Assembly (NCBI GenBank): GCA_014529385.2
Contig: CM043953.1
Coordinates: 107,762,549-107,826,548 of the forward strand
From: Adiantum capillus-veneris
Taxonomy: Eukaryota > Streptophyta > Polypodiopsida > Polypodiales > Pteridaceae
Reading direction: 5' to 3'
Length of the DNA stretch: 64,000 bases
Shown here: one piece after another, positions 1-12,090 of the stretch
Layout: each line of letters starts with the position of its first letter
Position numbering within the stretch: position 1 is the first letter of the stretch
Program-made: the position numbers and the translations under genes
Notes under the pieces: model-generated
What the model was told of the DNA's origin: nothing
What the model saw: only the letters and a program-made list of their open reading frames with translations
The model's database searches: none

Positions 1-455
1 TGTGCCAATGTTGTTTGATTTTGCAATGACTGAAGAAGGCTAAGAACATTCATCTCAAATACTCTTCCACCTCAATGAACGAGCTTCAACTCAATAGCTT
101 CCGAGGATGGAATCTACATCAGGAAGGGTTAACCCTCACGCACATTCCTATCACCTAAGACGGACGCCGTATTATTTATTTGGTAGAGTAAGGTACCGGG
201 CTTGTCGTTCCAATAGGAAAAGGGTAAGAGTGATCGCCGATGAGAGGCGCACTCTAACTAGAACATTCAAGGGATTAGTTGGCTAAGCATGGGCGCTCAA
301 GTGTGAATGGGGTGAGCTCATATAAAAGTCAGCCAAACCTAAAATTCACTCATTCTCTCATTTGTGCAATTGAAGAGTGCTCTTGCTCCATCTCCATCTT
401 CTTCTTCTTCATCTCCTTGTGTGTGTGTGTATGCGCACGCGTGTGTGTGTATTGT

Positions 456-528
<73 letters not shown>

Positions 529-770
529 CGATCGAGCATTGTGGCGGCACGACGGCGGCGAGGCGGTTGAGCACGGCGTAGCGGCGTCTCCCTCTTCTTC
601 GCGGCGAGGAATGCTCCACGACAGCAAGCGTAAAGTGGTGACTGACACATCATCGTCTTCTTTGAGCTTACTAGTTTAGGCTAGTTGCGTGCTTGGAGCC
701 ATCTGTGGCTCGCACACAGTGTATTGGCAAGTTCCTTGCATTGACATGTGCGACAGACGCGCACACTCAT
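1..770. other. Non-coding stretch, probably LTR debris
   Basis: I recognise no gene here. A TATA-like box (tataaaag, 321-328) lies about 90 bp ahead of a compound microsatellite. Together with the AT-poor sequence after it this looks like the promoter half of an LTR, but no second copy is visible in the window to prove it. The small ORFs across 339-653 are translations of the microsatellite. Confidence 0.35.
417..526. repeat. Compound (GT)n-(GA)n microsatellite
   Basis: Interrupted GT repeats (417-480, broken by a short GC-rich piece) run directly into an unbroken GA tract (481-526). Its ORFs are pure dipeptide-type low complexity and should not be annotated as genes. Confidence 0.95.
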
Positions 771-1410
771 TCGTAGGCAAAAATTCTTTTAGAAATATAG
801 CCTCAAAGGCTGCCCAACTCTGTGGTATAATATTCTTCTCCTTGAGAGACATCTACCATTTGTAGGCCTTGCCTTCCAGAGTCAGACTTGTCTGCAGTGC
901 TCTGACTGCATCCGGAGTACGCCGTAAGGCGTGAATTCCATCCCACTTGCTGAGAAAGATATTCATTGCATCCTTATTGCGATCTCGATCCTCTCCCTTA
1001 AAAGTCGGTTGCTTGGTGTTTTTCAACAACTCGTCCACCTCCTTTGCAATGAGAGAGTGCAAAGAGTCCGGAGATGGACCTTGTCCATGATCAGAAGGGC
1101 CTTGCCCCTAATCGGCAACGTGCTCATGCATGTATGTGTCAACAGGGTCCTTGGCCTGCTGCTGCATAAATTGTGTCACTAACGTGGATAATTTAGTGAC
1201 ATTTTCATTTAGAGATGCAAAATTTGTTTCCATTACTGAGATGCTTGTTTGAAGTGCGCGAAATTCCTGAATATCGAGCAATTCATAAGCGTTATCACCT
1301 CCCGTAGCGTCGTGGGCACCCTCCGTGAGAGTATCCGGCTGCGAGCCATCATGGGAAGGATCAGGCGTATGATGCTCGAAATCAAAGGTCATATTAATAT
1401 CCGAATCCAT
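771..1410 (-). pseudogene. LTR-retrotransposon gag fragment (gypsy-type), decayed
   Basis: The reading frame starts at 1410 with MDSDINMTFDFE and runs to about 771. It is clearly the same family as the gag at 34251-35580, sharing the blocks NENVTKLSTLV, KEVDELLKNT, IFLSKWDGIH and LTLEGKAYKW. The frame is uninterrupted except for TAG at 1108-1110 (Gln in the other copy) and TAG at 853-855 (Trp in the other copy). The role would be the capsid precursor of an LTR retroelement. The C-terminal half with the zinc knuckle is missing, and sequence left of 771 is unrelated. The 5' leader continues to the primer-binding site near 2270. Assignment to Ty3/gypsy rests on gag style only. Confidence 0.75.
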
Positions 1411-2264
1411 GGCAACACCGTGCAGTGTAAGAAAGAGAAAGAAGAATACCTTGATTTGAAAAACAATATCGTAGCCGTAGTATACTTCGGTGCATACTAC
1501 GATACTACCGCAAAGGGGGAGAATTAGCCGTGCTAATTACTTTTGTTCGTCAAAGCTTTGTCAGCCCATAATTCCACCTGTTCACTTACACCGTTGAACA
1601 CGTCGTAGTCGATTCGATCTTCTGAAAAAGACAAGTGATGTTGGATACTTGTTTGAAAACCTTAAAGCCGTCGCAAATTAACCTTGACGCACTGCAAATG
1701 TTGATTTCTTTAGTGCAACGGCTCTATGGACATTGTATCCAATTGGCAAAATTTTGAAATGTACCAAATTTATGCAAGGAATTGTCGACTGATGATTGCT
1801 GAAAAAGACCCGGCCCTTTGCCGATGGTGGCCCAGTACGCCCTCGAAGCAAAGGAGAAGCTGCGACCACCATGGGCACTTGCCCTAAGGATTTAATTTGG
1901 GTTTGCCATAAGGCTTTGGGCGGCCAAATATGGTGAGGCCAAAAGAATTCAAGGGTTGGTGATGGGAGCTGAAGCTCCGAGTGCAAAGAAGAGAGAGAGA
2001 GAGAGAGAGAGCTCTGTGGCTCTACAGCTTCTGCTCGCGTGACGGATTCTGCCCAGCTCCCCCGCGCGCACCTTCTGAACCCAAGCGGCCGACCTTGCCG
2101 CTACTCACTCCCCTCGATAGGGTCAGATCCCGCGGCTTCAAGTGCCTTCGACTCTCCCTGGTAAGCGACCATGCCCGCCTGCGAGATGTGTTCGGTTCCC
2201 CTTTCCTTGCATGAACATGCAAAAGAAGTGAACGGCTCTCCACGCCTTGTATCCCAAAATAGCG
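1411..2264 (-). other. Untranslated leader of the gag element
   Basis: This lies between the gag start and the primer-binding site. It contains a short GA microsatellite (about 1988-2012) and no ORF I can support. Confidence 0.4.
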
Positions 2265-2429
2265 GCTCTGATACCAATATAAGACTAGCGGTGCTAGACC
2301 TTGAGATCCTCCTCCTAACCTCCCATTATATAGGCAGGCTCCTAGCCTCTTGCCCTATACGGATCCCCTGTCCACATTTTCTAGCCCGGCCGCCTGGCCG
2401 TAGTCCGTGACCCCCTGGCCTTGCACACA
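2265..2429 (-). repeat. tRNA-iMet primer-binding site and short LTR
   Basis: Positions 2265-2276 read gctctgatacca, the complement of TGGTATCAGAGC, the 3' end of plant initiator-Met tRNA and a common plant LTR-element PBS. An LTR should abut it on the right. Sequence from about 2278 to cacaaca at 2429 resembles the LTR beside the PBS at 36355 (shared phrase gctcctagcc and the following pyrimidine-rich text). The outer LTR end is a guess because no second copy is present. Confidence 0.55.
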
Positions 2430-2672
2430 ACAACACACATAGAGGAAGGATGTGCCGTTGTGATATTGCAAAACATCATCATCCCACGAATGCCACTTAA
2501 AAAGAAGCTATGCATTGGGTGAGCAACACGTGTGGGTAGTTTTGGTTCTCCAGAGTTGCAAAAGGACCTTAGTATTGGGGTGACATAGTGTGGACATAGT
2601 GCCATAAGAAGATATAGAAATTTTCTCATGAAGGAAAACACAGTCTTTTTAAGTGTTTTTCATACAATGCAT

Positions 2673-2807
2673 AACATCATGAGTTTTTGTTCGGGAGGCA
2701 CCGCATACCTAGCTAGGTACAATTGGGGTAGGGGACCGCCAGCCCCCCCCACCGGGCCGGCGGTCCCCTACCCCCAATTGTCCTCCCTCAGAGAAGCTCA
2801 TGATGTT
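2673..2807. mobile_element. Hairpin MITE, copy 1 (5' flank of the sugar transporter)
   Basis: The ends are inverted: aacatcatgag at 2673-2683 and ctcatgatgtt at 2797-2807. The inside is also palindromic, tacaattggggtaggggacc against its complement, so the whole 135 bp can fold into one stem-loop. A related copy lies at 3271-3425. No coding capacity. The target duplication is unclear; both copies are followed by a near-identical phrase (gtaagtcacaatg), so the element may extend about 17 bp further right. Confidence 0.75.
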
Positions 2808-3020
2808 GAGGTAAGTCACAATGTTGGGAATTATTCCAAAACTTCTTGTGGTGCGGAACAAGAATATAGTCGAAGTGTTCCATTCGTGTTGCATAGAGAG
2901 AGGCCCACAGGATTATTACATTCCCGCACAAAGTAGCGTCCACTGTGTGCCCTTCGCAAGGCCCATACGCAGCTCGTGCTTAAAGGCCCCTTCCGACCAC
3001 CACCAGAAGAGCACAAGCTG

Positions 3021-5690
3021 ATGAACATGGCTGCCACCCCTCTTTCGCCTTCATCTGCCTCTGAGGCAAGGCTTACCCGTCATGTCCTACTTTGCTGCCT
3101 CATGGCAGCCACTGCAAGCTTCATCTATGGATACGACCTCGTCGTTGCCGGTAAACTCATATCTTTCTCTCTGCTTTCTTCATGGATGTCTGTGTATGAT
3201 AGCAACTATAAACAAGACATTTTCTCATGTAGCAAAATGGGCTCTTTCTTATTGTTTGCATGTACTGTCTAACATCACTAGCTTCCGCTCGTGAGGCACT
3301 GCCTACCTAGCTAGGTGCGATTAAGGGCAGGGGGCCACAGGTCCGCCCACCGCACAGGCAATCCCCTGCCCCCCACTACACCTAGCTAGGTACACAATGC
3401 CTCCCTCACCTAAGCTCATGATGTTGTGGTAAGTCACAATGTGAGAATTACTTTAGCAATTTGTTTGAAAGCTCTTGTGAGCTAGGCTCTTTAAGACTTT
3501 TGAATGAGAGAAAAATTGCTAAACCTTTTTTTCAATGGCTAGTTATGCATAGTCTTAGTCTTACAACAGGTAAAGAGGAGTGGTGATTTGGACTCCTTAT
3601 GTGTTTTGTAGTTAAAATTGCTTATGGTTTTACACAGTAGTGAGACAATTCGAGCCACAGGCTTGCCTTGGCATCGAACTAAGCTCAAGCATCTGATTTT
3701 TGTAAGTATTGTGTATAGGTGGAATTGGTATAATGGATGATTTTCTACAAAAATTCTATCCGGGGGTGCTGAAGCAAAAGAAAAATGCAAAACAGGATGT
3801 GTATTGCCGGTATCGAAACGAAGCATTTCAGCTCTTTGCATCAAGTCTTTACCTTGGCGCCTTCTTTGCCGCCCTTGTAGCCTCCTTTGTGTCAAGCCGG
3901 TATGGGCGCAAGCCTAGTATGCTGATCGCTGGCCTCTTGTTTATGGCGGGCACCCTTCTTAGCACTTGTGCTCTCAACATCCAAATGCTTTTGTCTGGTA
4001 GAGCCTTGCTTGGTTGTGGCCTTGGCTTCTCCACTCAGGTACTTTATTTGTGCGTGCTATTCTCTTTTGAATTGCTTTTAGTTTATCATGTTGTCTTTGA
4101 GCTTATGCTTACTATTGCAAAAAAACATAGATTTAAGGAGTTTGTATGTAGTAGAATGGCAGGTGGTGCATGTTTGAGAAACTACATCATGCAAGGCATT
4201 GCTCTTGGCTTGCGTATGGGTTTGGTTGTGGTTGTGCTCGATGGATGCCGCAATTTGTTCTTATTAAATCCTCTTTGGAATGGCAAGGGGTATTTGAGAA
4301 GCTAGTTTTTAAAGAAGTGCTTTGCATAAAACATCATTCTTGACATAGATGCTACTATGTTTGATTATATCTTAACGTAAGCGATTTAATGCTCACTCCC
4401 TTCGTTGCATTTGGCATATCGGCTCTCACAAGTGACCTCTTTGAGATTATTTGGATCACTAAATCCATTGTAGACATTCTACTAAGCTCTTACAGGGAAG
4501 AAATTTAGCATTGCAGGGTAGGAAGTCTATTGAGTCTCCATCGTTGGGCTTTCGTTCGGGAACTTCAATAACCATTGCTTAGGGTACTTCATGTTGTAAT
4601 GCACTCTATGAAATCCTTTAAATTCTCAATGAGCAAATGTTTCAATTCAAACATGTTTATTGGGTCACATATGTTTCTTAAAGAGCTTGGAACTAGCATT
4701 ATCAATCCCAAGCTGGTATTAATTTGACCATTTGCAAACAGATACAAACAATTAACATGCATTGAAAGTGATCTCATTTTACTAGTAATCATATAGCCCA
4801 AGGGCCCGTATCACCATTAGAAGGTATCCTTAATATAAATTCGACCATTTGCAAACGGATAGGAACAATTAGCCACATAATGACATGCATTGAAAGTCGT
4901 CTCATTTTACTTGTAATCATATGGCCCAAGGGCCCCTATCACCTTAGAAGATTTGCCATTAGGACCTTAAAGACCATGAGACATGCATTTGCCATAGATT
5001 TCCTTGCCAATGGATTGCTTGGATATACATTATACTTATGGAAGCAACATCACGTGGAAGGAAATAGGAAGAATCAACGGCGAAGATTTGAAGCTTATGG
5101 AGTTGCGTTATACAAGCAAACAATATACATATTTAAAGCAATAAAGTGAAATCCACACTGTTGATACTTAGGCAATCTCATCCAATTAGGAATATTCAGT
5201 GGTACTCCAAAAATCCGAAACTGATGGAAAATGAAGGCAGTATGAAGCTTCCTTTCCATGGCCAGGTTTATTTACACCACTTAATATTCATTAATATTTG
5301 AGAAAGGTACAATTTTGTATAATGTTTCGCTCGAATGAAGTAGCATTTTTTTAAAATATTAGTAAAAGTTTTTCTAACACTTCTTTAATCTGGGTGAAGG
5401 TCGTGCCTATCTATATATCAGAAATATCACCCCCACATTCAAGAGGTGCAATGAACTACATTTCCGGATTGTATTTGACGTGCGGGATACTAAGTGCTAA
5501 TGTCGTAAACTACTTTGCAAATACTGTGCATCCATGGGGTTGGCGCATCTCACTAGGGATCTTGGGAGCTCCAGCCCTTGCTTTTACACTCTTTATTTTC
5601 TTCTTCTTTGAAACACCAACAAGCCTCATCCAACGAGGCCATTACATCAAGGCAAGAGATGTATTGGCCATTTTAAGAGGTCATAAGGAG

Positions 5691-5742
<52 letters not shown>

Positions 5743-6971
5743 CCCTTAAAATGAAATAGGGGTGACACTTTGTGCATGTGTGTGTGCAATTTATGTGTAT
5801 TTCTACTTTTGATCTATCAAACAAAGAAATGGTTGTCTACTAATATTTTGCTACAAATTTTTTGATGTGTTCTAGCTTTGCCCATAGCTTTGCAAGCCGC
5901 TTGTGTGCTTTTATTTCGAATGTCACAAGTTTCCGCATAAATCAGCACAAGTGCACAATGACAAATCTCTCTTTCTCTCTCTCTCTCTCCCAAAATTTCC
6001 ATTGTATTGTGTACTTTTCACTCAAGGAAGAAAGGGCAAGCCATTTTTTGTGATGAGTTTTGCAATTGATGAATCTCTCAACTTCATTTTAGAAATATGA
6101 CTACATATAGAGTTTTTGACACTTGCTTACAATTCTATAAAATGGGGGTGCTTTTAATGAATATTTAAGCCAACATCATGTGTCAAAATGGCTCAAACCA
6201 ATATTGTTAAAGCAAATCATGCATATAAACAATGGATGCTAATCCTCTCTTTCCCTCCAATTTTTGTATTTTTGAGAGGTGGTGATGCTAAACAATTTCC
6301 TAATGTGTGCATTATAGAGAGGAATAGCAACAAAGAATACCCCCCCTCCCCCCGCCCGCAGCAACACAAATTGATTACTCTTAATTGTTTGTATTTGTAA
6401 AAAGGTTGATGGAGAATATCAAGGTTTGTTGCAAGCCATCACTGTCCAAGAGAAGCTTGATAAGAATGCTTTTGAGAGATTATTCATGACTAAATCCAAA
6501 GTGCCACAACTAGTCATAGGAATGGCAATACCATTTTTTCAACAAGTTTCCGGAATTGATGCCATAGCTTTCTATGGGGTTTTCATCTTCAAAATGGCTG
6601 GCTTCACCGACAATGTTGCCCTCTATTTTGCTATTATCACTGGAGGTGCATCCCTTTTGGGGATTTTTATCGCACTCTTTTGTGTAGACCGCATTGGTAG
6701 AATAAAGTTACTACTTGGGGGAGCTGTCACATTTTTCCTGACTATGGTAAGATTTCCCTTTTGTGTACTTGCATTTTTGCATTGATATTGTTAGCAACTT
6801 TGGTGTTAAAAAAGGTACCAAAATGCAAATAGATCTTCATAGAACATTCTTTTTTGGTGCAAATAGATACATACAGGTGTATGGATGCCAAAATAGTATA
6901 AGTCTTTATATGCATACTTGCTTCTTTGTATAGTATATATGTACGCACATGCACACGTGCGCGCACGCGTG

Positions 6972-7016
<45 letters not shown>

Positions 7017-7625
7017 ATACACAATGCTTGAACATGTATGTGGATCTATTATAATTAAAATGACATGTTCAATGCATGTTGCAACTTACATTTATTCTCA
7101 TATCATATTTCGATAGAACAAGGCATGTAAATGACTAAATGACTATTATTGCAGGTGATTGTGGCAATTATATTTGCACTAGGGCTAAAAGGAGCAAAAA
7201 CAGGGCAATACCTAGGCCATGGTGAGGGGATAGCGCAAGTGATATTGGCGTGCGTGTTTGTAACTACCTTTGCAAGCTCATTAGGGCCCTTAGCATATGT
7301 TATTCCGAGCGAAATATATGACAGTGAGGTACGATGTGTTGGAATGAGTATAACTATTTGTGTGAACATGCTCTTCAAATTCATCATTGCCCAAACCTTT
7401 CTCTCTTTCTTGTGTGTTCTTAAGTATGGCATTTTTTTACTCTTTGCTGCCTTCATGCTACTATTAGTTGTATTTACTGCTTTATTCATTCCAGAAACCA
7501 ATAACATTCCCCTCCATGAATTACAAAATATATGGATATCCCATTGGTTATGGAAAAACTTTGTAGTTCCTATAAACAAGTTGCCAAACTCTAGCTCGAC
7601 GCAGTTGCGAGCTACTCTTCAGTGA
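3021..7625 (+). CDS. STP-type monosaccharide/H+ symporter, five exons
   Basis: Exons by GT-AG and frame: 3021-3150, 3719-4038, 5400-5690, 6405-6746, 7155-7625; spliced CDS 1554 nt, 517 aa plus stop, the usual STP length. All junctions keep frame. This is a major-facilitator sugar porter of the plasma membrane with 12 predicted membrane segments. Motifs: GYD (Asp39), Cys73 in the first extracellular loop, YGRK after segment 2, the GRALLGCGLGF block with Arg138, VPIYISEISP, PFFQQ (293-294), VDRIGR, PSEI and the PETN tail. Asp39/Arg138 match the proton-coupling pair and Cys73/Cys448 the lid disulfide described for Arabidopsis STP10. Several sugar-contact positions differ (see findings), so glucose as substrate is uncertain. 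The ATG at 3021 fits the family N-terminus; an upstream in-frame ATG at 2976 adds residues without homology. No obvious TATA box in the short 5' flank. Confidence 0.9.
3271..3425. mobile_element. Hairpin MITE, copy 2 (intron 1 of the sugar transporter)
   Basis: Same family as 2673-2807: aacatcac on the left, ctcatgatgtt on the right, ctagctaggt blocks inside both arms and a GC-rich core. More diverged than copy 1. It sits wholly within intron 1 (3151-3718). Confidence 0.7.
4721..4952. repeat. Tandem duplication in intron 2
   Basis: Two imperfect copies of about 110 bp, 4721-4826 and 4838-4952, share gaccatttgcaaac, acatgcattgaaagt, ctcattttact and cccaagggccc. They lie inside intron 2 of the transporter. 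No function visible. Confidence 0.8.
5693..5739. repeat. (TC)n microsatellite at the intron 3 splice donor
   Basis: A pure TC tract of about 47 bp begins one base after the GT donor at 5691-5692. The donor choice is supported by protein continuity: RGHKE at the exon 3 end and VDGEYQGLL at the exon 4 start match the family's RG...VDEEF..L stretch. Confidence 0.9.
6957..7011. repeat. (GC/AC)n microsatellite in intron 4
   Basis: An alternating purine-pyrimidine run: GC-rich from 6957 to 6978, then (CA)n to 7011. It is a Z-DNA-prone type of sequence inside intron 4 (6747-7154). Confidence 0.9.
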
Positions 7626-7839
7626 AAAGCTTCATCTACTAAATAGCACAATTGATACTATGTTATGATAAAAACTTGGTGGTGAGAAGAGCCAATAAAT
7701 AAAAACTCTTAATGAAAACTTCATAGAGTGATGTTCAACTATCCAATCCACTCATTCAATCCTTGTGAATCTCTTTTCAGAAAGTCATTTGAATAGTGTT
7801 GTCTATAATACTTACTAGTCTGGCCGACAGCCTTCGGCC

Positions 7840-7870
<31 letters not shown>

Positions 7871-9770
7871 TGAGCGTTGGGGGCTGCGCCACATGTGGTG
7901 GTGATTTGGGGGGGGGGCGGCGGGGGGAGACCGGAATGCCTCCCCTTTTTATAATAGTATAGATGGATGAAGAAGAGCTATAACTTTACTAACAATGTAA
8001 TTTTAGAAACTAAAGGTTCAAAGTGTGCTCGTTGCTAGTGTTATGATAGTTTTTTTTTCAAGCAACTCTCTTTGGTTATCTATACATCATCTATCGCATC
8101 AAGACCAAGGAGCATGCATGGCATGCACATAGAACACACCGTGTACGTCGATATTGGGGGTGGAGTCTATTGGGGCAATGATCAGTATGGTCAACCGAAC
8201 ACACCCCTATAGTAACTCACAACTAGTCTTATTTTTATATCAAATATAAATAAAGAGCTGGTGAGCTTTATCTCACTACAAACCATACATACTGCACTCC
8301 TCTTTCTCACCACATGCATGCATTTGCGATCATACTCCTTTCAGAGTCCACATAGGATTTGAGGAGGCTTAGACAACACACACCGTAGGCTTGGGTGATG
8401 TTTGTCCAAGTGTGAACGGATAGACCATGATTATATAACAATTGAATTCCTAAGGTTGGGTGGATAGTTCTAGGGAGTGCTCCAAGGTAGAGAGCTCACA
8501 ACAGAGCTCTTCCAAGGGATTTCCACTATGAATTTTGCATCATATGTACCAAAGCAAGTGGCATTCTTGCTTGTGGTTGAGGATCCACGTGCACAAATCC
8601 TAAATTGGGGCCAATCTCTTAAAATTGGCACAAAGAGGGTCATGAGGACTTGACATTAATTTTTTAAAGGGCGGAGGAAGTCACCCCCACACCACAAACC
8701 CTCCATTAAAGATAAGTAGGAATTTGGAATGCTTACTAAAGATAATGGTAGCATTAAAGGAACACTAGCTTACAAAGAAGTGAAGCCAATTGTATCTAAT
8801 TCACTCGGGCTATGGAAGCATGACAAGTTCTATAAACTTAGACTCTCACTTAAGGCGTTAGAGCTAGAATGCCCAGTGAGACTATTAAAGGCACTTTGGT
8901 AGCAATTCAAAAGTAGCTATGGCTACCTAAGGGTATTATACAAGGTTGGTCCAAAGGTGGGTTGTGCATGGCAATCTAGGTCCCTTGATAGACCTAGTCC
9001 CTCAGATTTTGAATGTTTAGATGATGGAGGCATTTTCCGTCGTCAATCTAAGAGCAGTTAGTCCCTACATAAGTGTAATGACCAAAGGAAACGATTACAC
9101 ACACATGTGTTATCAAGTATGCTTATGATTTGGATACTTTGATCGGCAAAATACTATGTCATCTAAGTGACCTTGAGTGAAGCCATATCGTATGGGATGC
9201 ATAGTTTCATCTGAGAGAGCTTCATATACATTTTTCTGCTCAGCTTTTAGTACACACGAAGACAGCCAAGTTCAACAAGTTATTGCACCTGAAAAAGCAG
9301 TTTTAATTGAGGACAAATAAAGTCCTTAAGGGAGGAATAAAGTAAAAGAGTAACACTACTTGAAGTAGCGGCTAGAAAATACTAGAGGAAAGAAAACAAT
9401 CTAGGTGGGGTAGAGAGTGCATGCATTGAGTGGGCAATGTCTGATGTCACATCATCTATAGTATCGAGACCATGGAGCAGAGATGCATGTGTGTCTAGGT
9501 GCGTACATCACACCACGAGTGCCATTGTTTAGGGTGGAGTTCACATGGGTTTCCAAGAGGCCATCTTTGGCTAGGTGAGAGCAGTGAGATTCTAGGTTGT
9601 GGTTTAGTTGGCCTTCCAAAGTGTTGTATGTGTAGGATGGTCTCAGCCTGACAAGCTAAAGAGATTTCCCCCATGTGTCTTTCGTGTCATTTGTATCTTC
9701 GATTGACATTATGTTGATCTAGGTTGTGTTACATGCACTTTATGGGTGGTGTGATTCACTCTCGCAACAT
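7626..9770. other. Non-coding region, probable gypsy LTR and 3' leader debris
   Basis: No supported ORF. It holds a (CT)n tract (about 7843-7866) and a G-rich run near 7909-7927. At about 9300-9345 the text ttgaggacaaataaagtcc followed by ttaagggaggaa resembles the sequence ahead of the 3' LTR in plant gypsy elements, with a purine tract. The stretch before 9769 ends in caaca, next to a PBS, and is probably an LTR. Boundaries cannot be fixed from one copy. Confidence 0.35.
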
Positions 9771-9788
9771 TGGCGCCGTTGCTGGGGA
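9771..9788 (+). other. Gypsy-type primer-binding site
   Basis: tggcgccgttgctgggga directly follows ...gcaaca t, the layout of an LTR end plus PBS. The motif is the well-known TGGCGCCGTTGCCGGGGA-like PBS of plant gypsy elements. The internal region it should start is cut off after about 135 bp by the LTR at 9924. Confidence 0.55.
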
Positions 9789-9923
9789 TACAAGGACTTA
9801 GGTAGGTATTCCTACTAACACTCGTGTGATGGTTGCTTGCTTTAGTTTTGGCTAAAGAAAGCATTTTTCTTAAGTGGATCCGGAAGAGATTATTCCAAGA
9901 TCAAGTGGATAGGTAGAAAGCGT

Positions 9924-11400
9924 TGGAGAGGGGGAATGGGGAGAACGCCCAACTCGCCAACATGGTTGCCTCCTATAGCCCAGGGCACACACTGCACCCC
10001 AATCCACTTTGCGAGCACCTTCGACTCGCTCGATTCACCAAACTCTCCGCGCACACGCGCTCACATAGACACACTTGAACTCACACAACCCGCACCCATC
10101 TGCAATAGCCTTTGCGCGCTCCAACTCATTCAAAACACCACACGCACTCTCTCTCTCTCTCTCTCTGCAACACTCCGTAGGGGCGGCACACACTTGCCGA
10201 CACGCCCGCACGCATACACACGAGAGCAGAAGAGAAGGGGGAAAGGGGGGATGAGACCGCGCAAGAAACTTGACTGCAATGGCGTAGTTCTTCTTCATTC
10301 ACGCAAGAAACTGTACAATCCTCATCGCCGCAACCGGCGTGGACCAAAATACACGAAAGGGCGAGCTCCGCTCAAGCCCGGCTTCAAGGACTCCATGGCC
10401 TATGCTCCTCGTGAGCTTCCTATGGCTCCAAACGAGCGATCAGTCCAACAAGCCTCCAAAAAAACCCCCTAGTTTTTAAAAAAAAACGTTTTTTTATGTG
10501 AGAGCTAGACATTTTTAGCAATTACGCCTTTTTGCCGCCATGTGGCGCTCCTTTTGACCTCTTGAAAATTGGGCTCGAACTCCCTCTTATCACTCTCTCA
10601 TGAGGACTCCCCCTAGGGAGCAACGACGGCGCCGTCGTTGCTCATAGGCGGGTAAAAAACCTCCTTCTCAAAAGACTTTTGCAACGAGGGCCACTGCCCA
10701 TGTGAAACCGGGCTAGCCACGCAATCATGCCACGTCATCACCTTTCCCGTGCGGGCGCGCCGCCCTTGGCGCCACCTGCCTTGGCCAAAATCTCCGCGGA
10801 TCGCCACTGTGCGCCGCGCGCAGTGTTCATCTGGGCCGCCCACTGTTCACAGCGCCCACGGCCGCCGACGCCATAGCCAAGAGCTTGCGGAGCTCTCGCT
10901 CCCCACACTAAATCACACAATATCAAAAGGCCCAACGGCCTGGCCTTTATCCACTGCCGGATAGGTCCCTTCCTACACATATGGGTTATATGCTTGGCCA
11001 CGTGGCAGCTCCCAGTCCCTTGAGCCCTCAAGGTCTTTGCAAATTTTTTTGAGAACACTTCCACAAAGGGCCCACTTTCCCCAGCTTGCAGAGCCTGCCA
11101 AACATCACCTAGTGGTCCAACTCCCAAGCAATCAAGGCTCACTGAGATTTCATATCTCCGGCTACAAGCCGCATAGTCCTCATCTCATCCCTATGCTAGG
11201 AAGACCTCGAACCGAGGTTATAAAAACTGACCAAATCACGTGACGCTCAACCTGGGAAAATGCACCTCCTCTTCCGACTTCAATCATCTCACCGCTCCGG
11301 ACTTCGAACAATGCGCCGTCGACTCTGACTAGGTCCACATGATGCATACTTCCACCGAGAACCCTGGCAAACCCATGAAAACACCAGCTGGCGCATTTCC
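9924..11400 (-). repeat. 3' LTR of the gag-only element
   Basis: 1477 bp, high identity to 13992-15549. It contains a GC-rich 134-codon minus ORF (10738-11142) that is also open in the other LTR. The family end CA is CC here. Confidence 0.85.
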
Positions 11401-12090
11401 CAATGCGGCCCATCTGCCTCGAAACTGACCCCTGTCAAATCTTCGATGGCCCCTAACTTTCCATCCACAGCTCCGATTCTCGATCCGAGAAGACTGGCAT
11501 GCTCCACAACTCGAGCACTACACACATATGCACTGACATCAGCCCAGGCCACCTGTCCCTAGCTGCCCTGTCCGTCGGAGATCTGCTACACACTTTAGCT
11601 TTAAACCGCAATATCTTGAGCCCCAGGGCTCCGTTTGACGAGCCGTCTGGACCTGCTCAAAAAGCACACCGAGCACCACATTTTTGGCACACAAAACTAT
11701 CATTTCGGGCATATAGGGCCATATCCCTGTTTGGCCATCTGCAACATACCGTCGGCCTAAAAAGCCGCATCAAGCATACATCTCCACTTCCACCTAGCTG
11801 CAACCGCACTTCACAGCTGCATTATCACCTGGGCCTGCATCTGCTCGACCACATAGCCCCGCTTGTGTCCATTTCTATCGTCGACAGCATTTGGCTGTAC
11901 CATCATTGCCCACCCCCTCGTTGAACATTTATGTTCAACCAAAAGCATGCACACTACACACCACAATGGCATAGCCTGGCCAACACTGAGCAAAACTACA
12001 AACCACACCACAAACTGTATGTACACCCTATACATAGCTCCTGGTTGCTGCTCATCAGGCGGGTTGCCCAACCCCCTGCAGTATCTGCTA

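Noticed and set aside
339..653. ORFs of 68-104 codons on both strands over the GT/GA tract
   Set aside because: They are dipeptide translations of a microsatellite; the same holds for ORFs over 14103-14497, 39037-39301, 45125-45343, 53580-53768 and 55936-56286.
4880..5149. 89-codon ORF in intron 2 of the transporter
   Set aside because: Lies across the intronic duplication, has no family motif, and the exon 2/exon 3 join is well supported without it.
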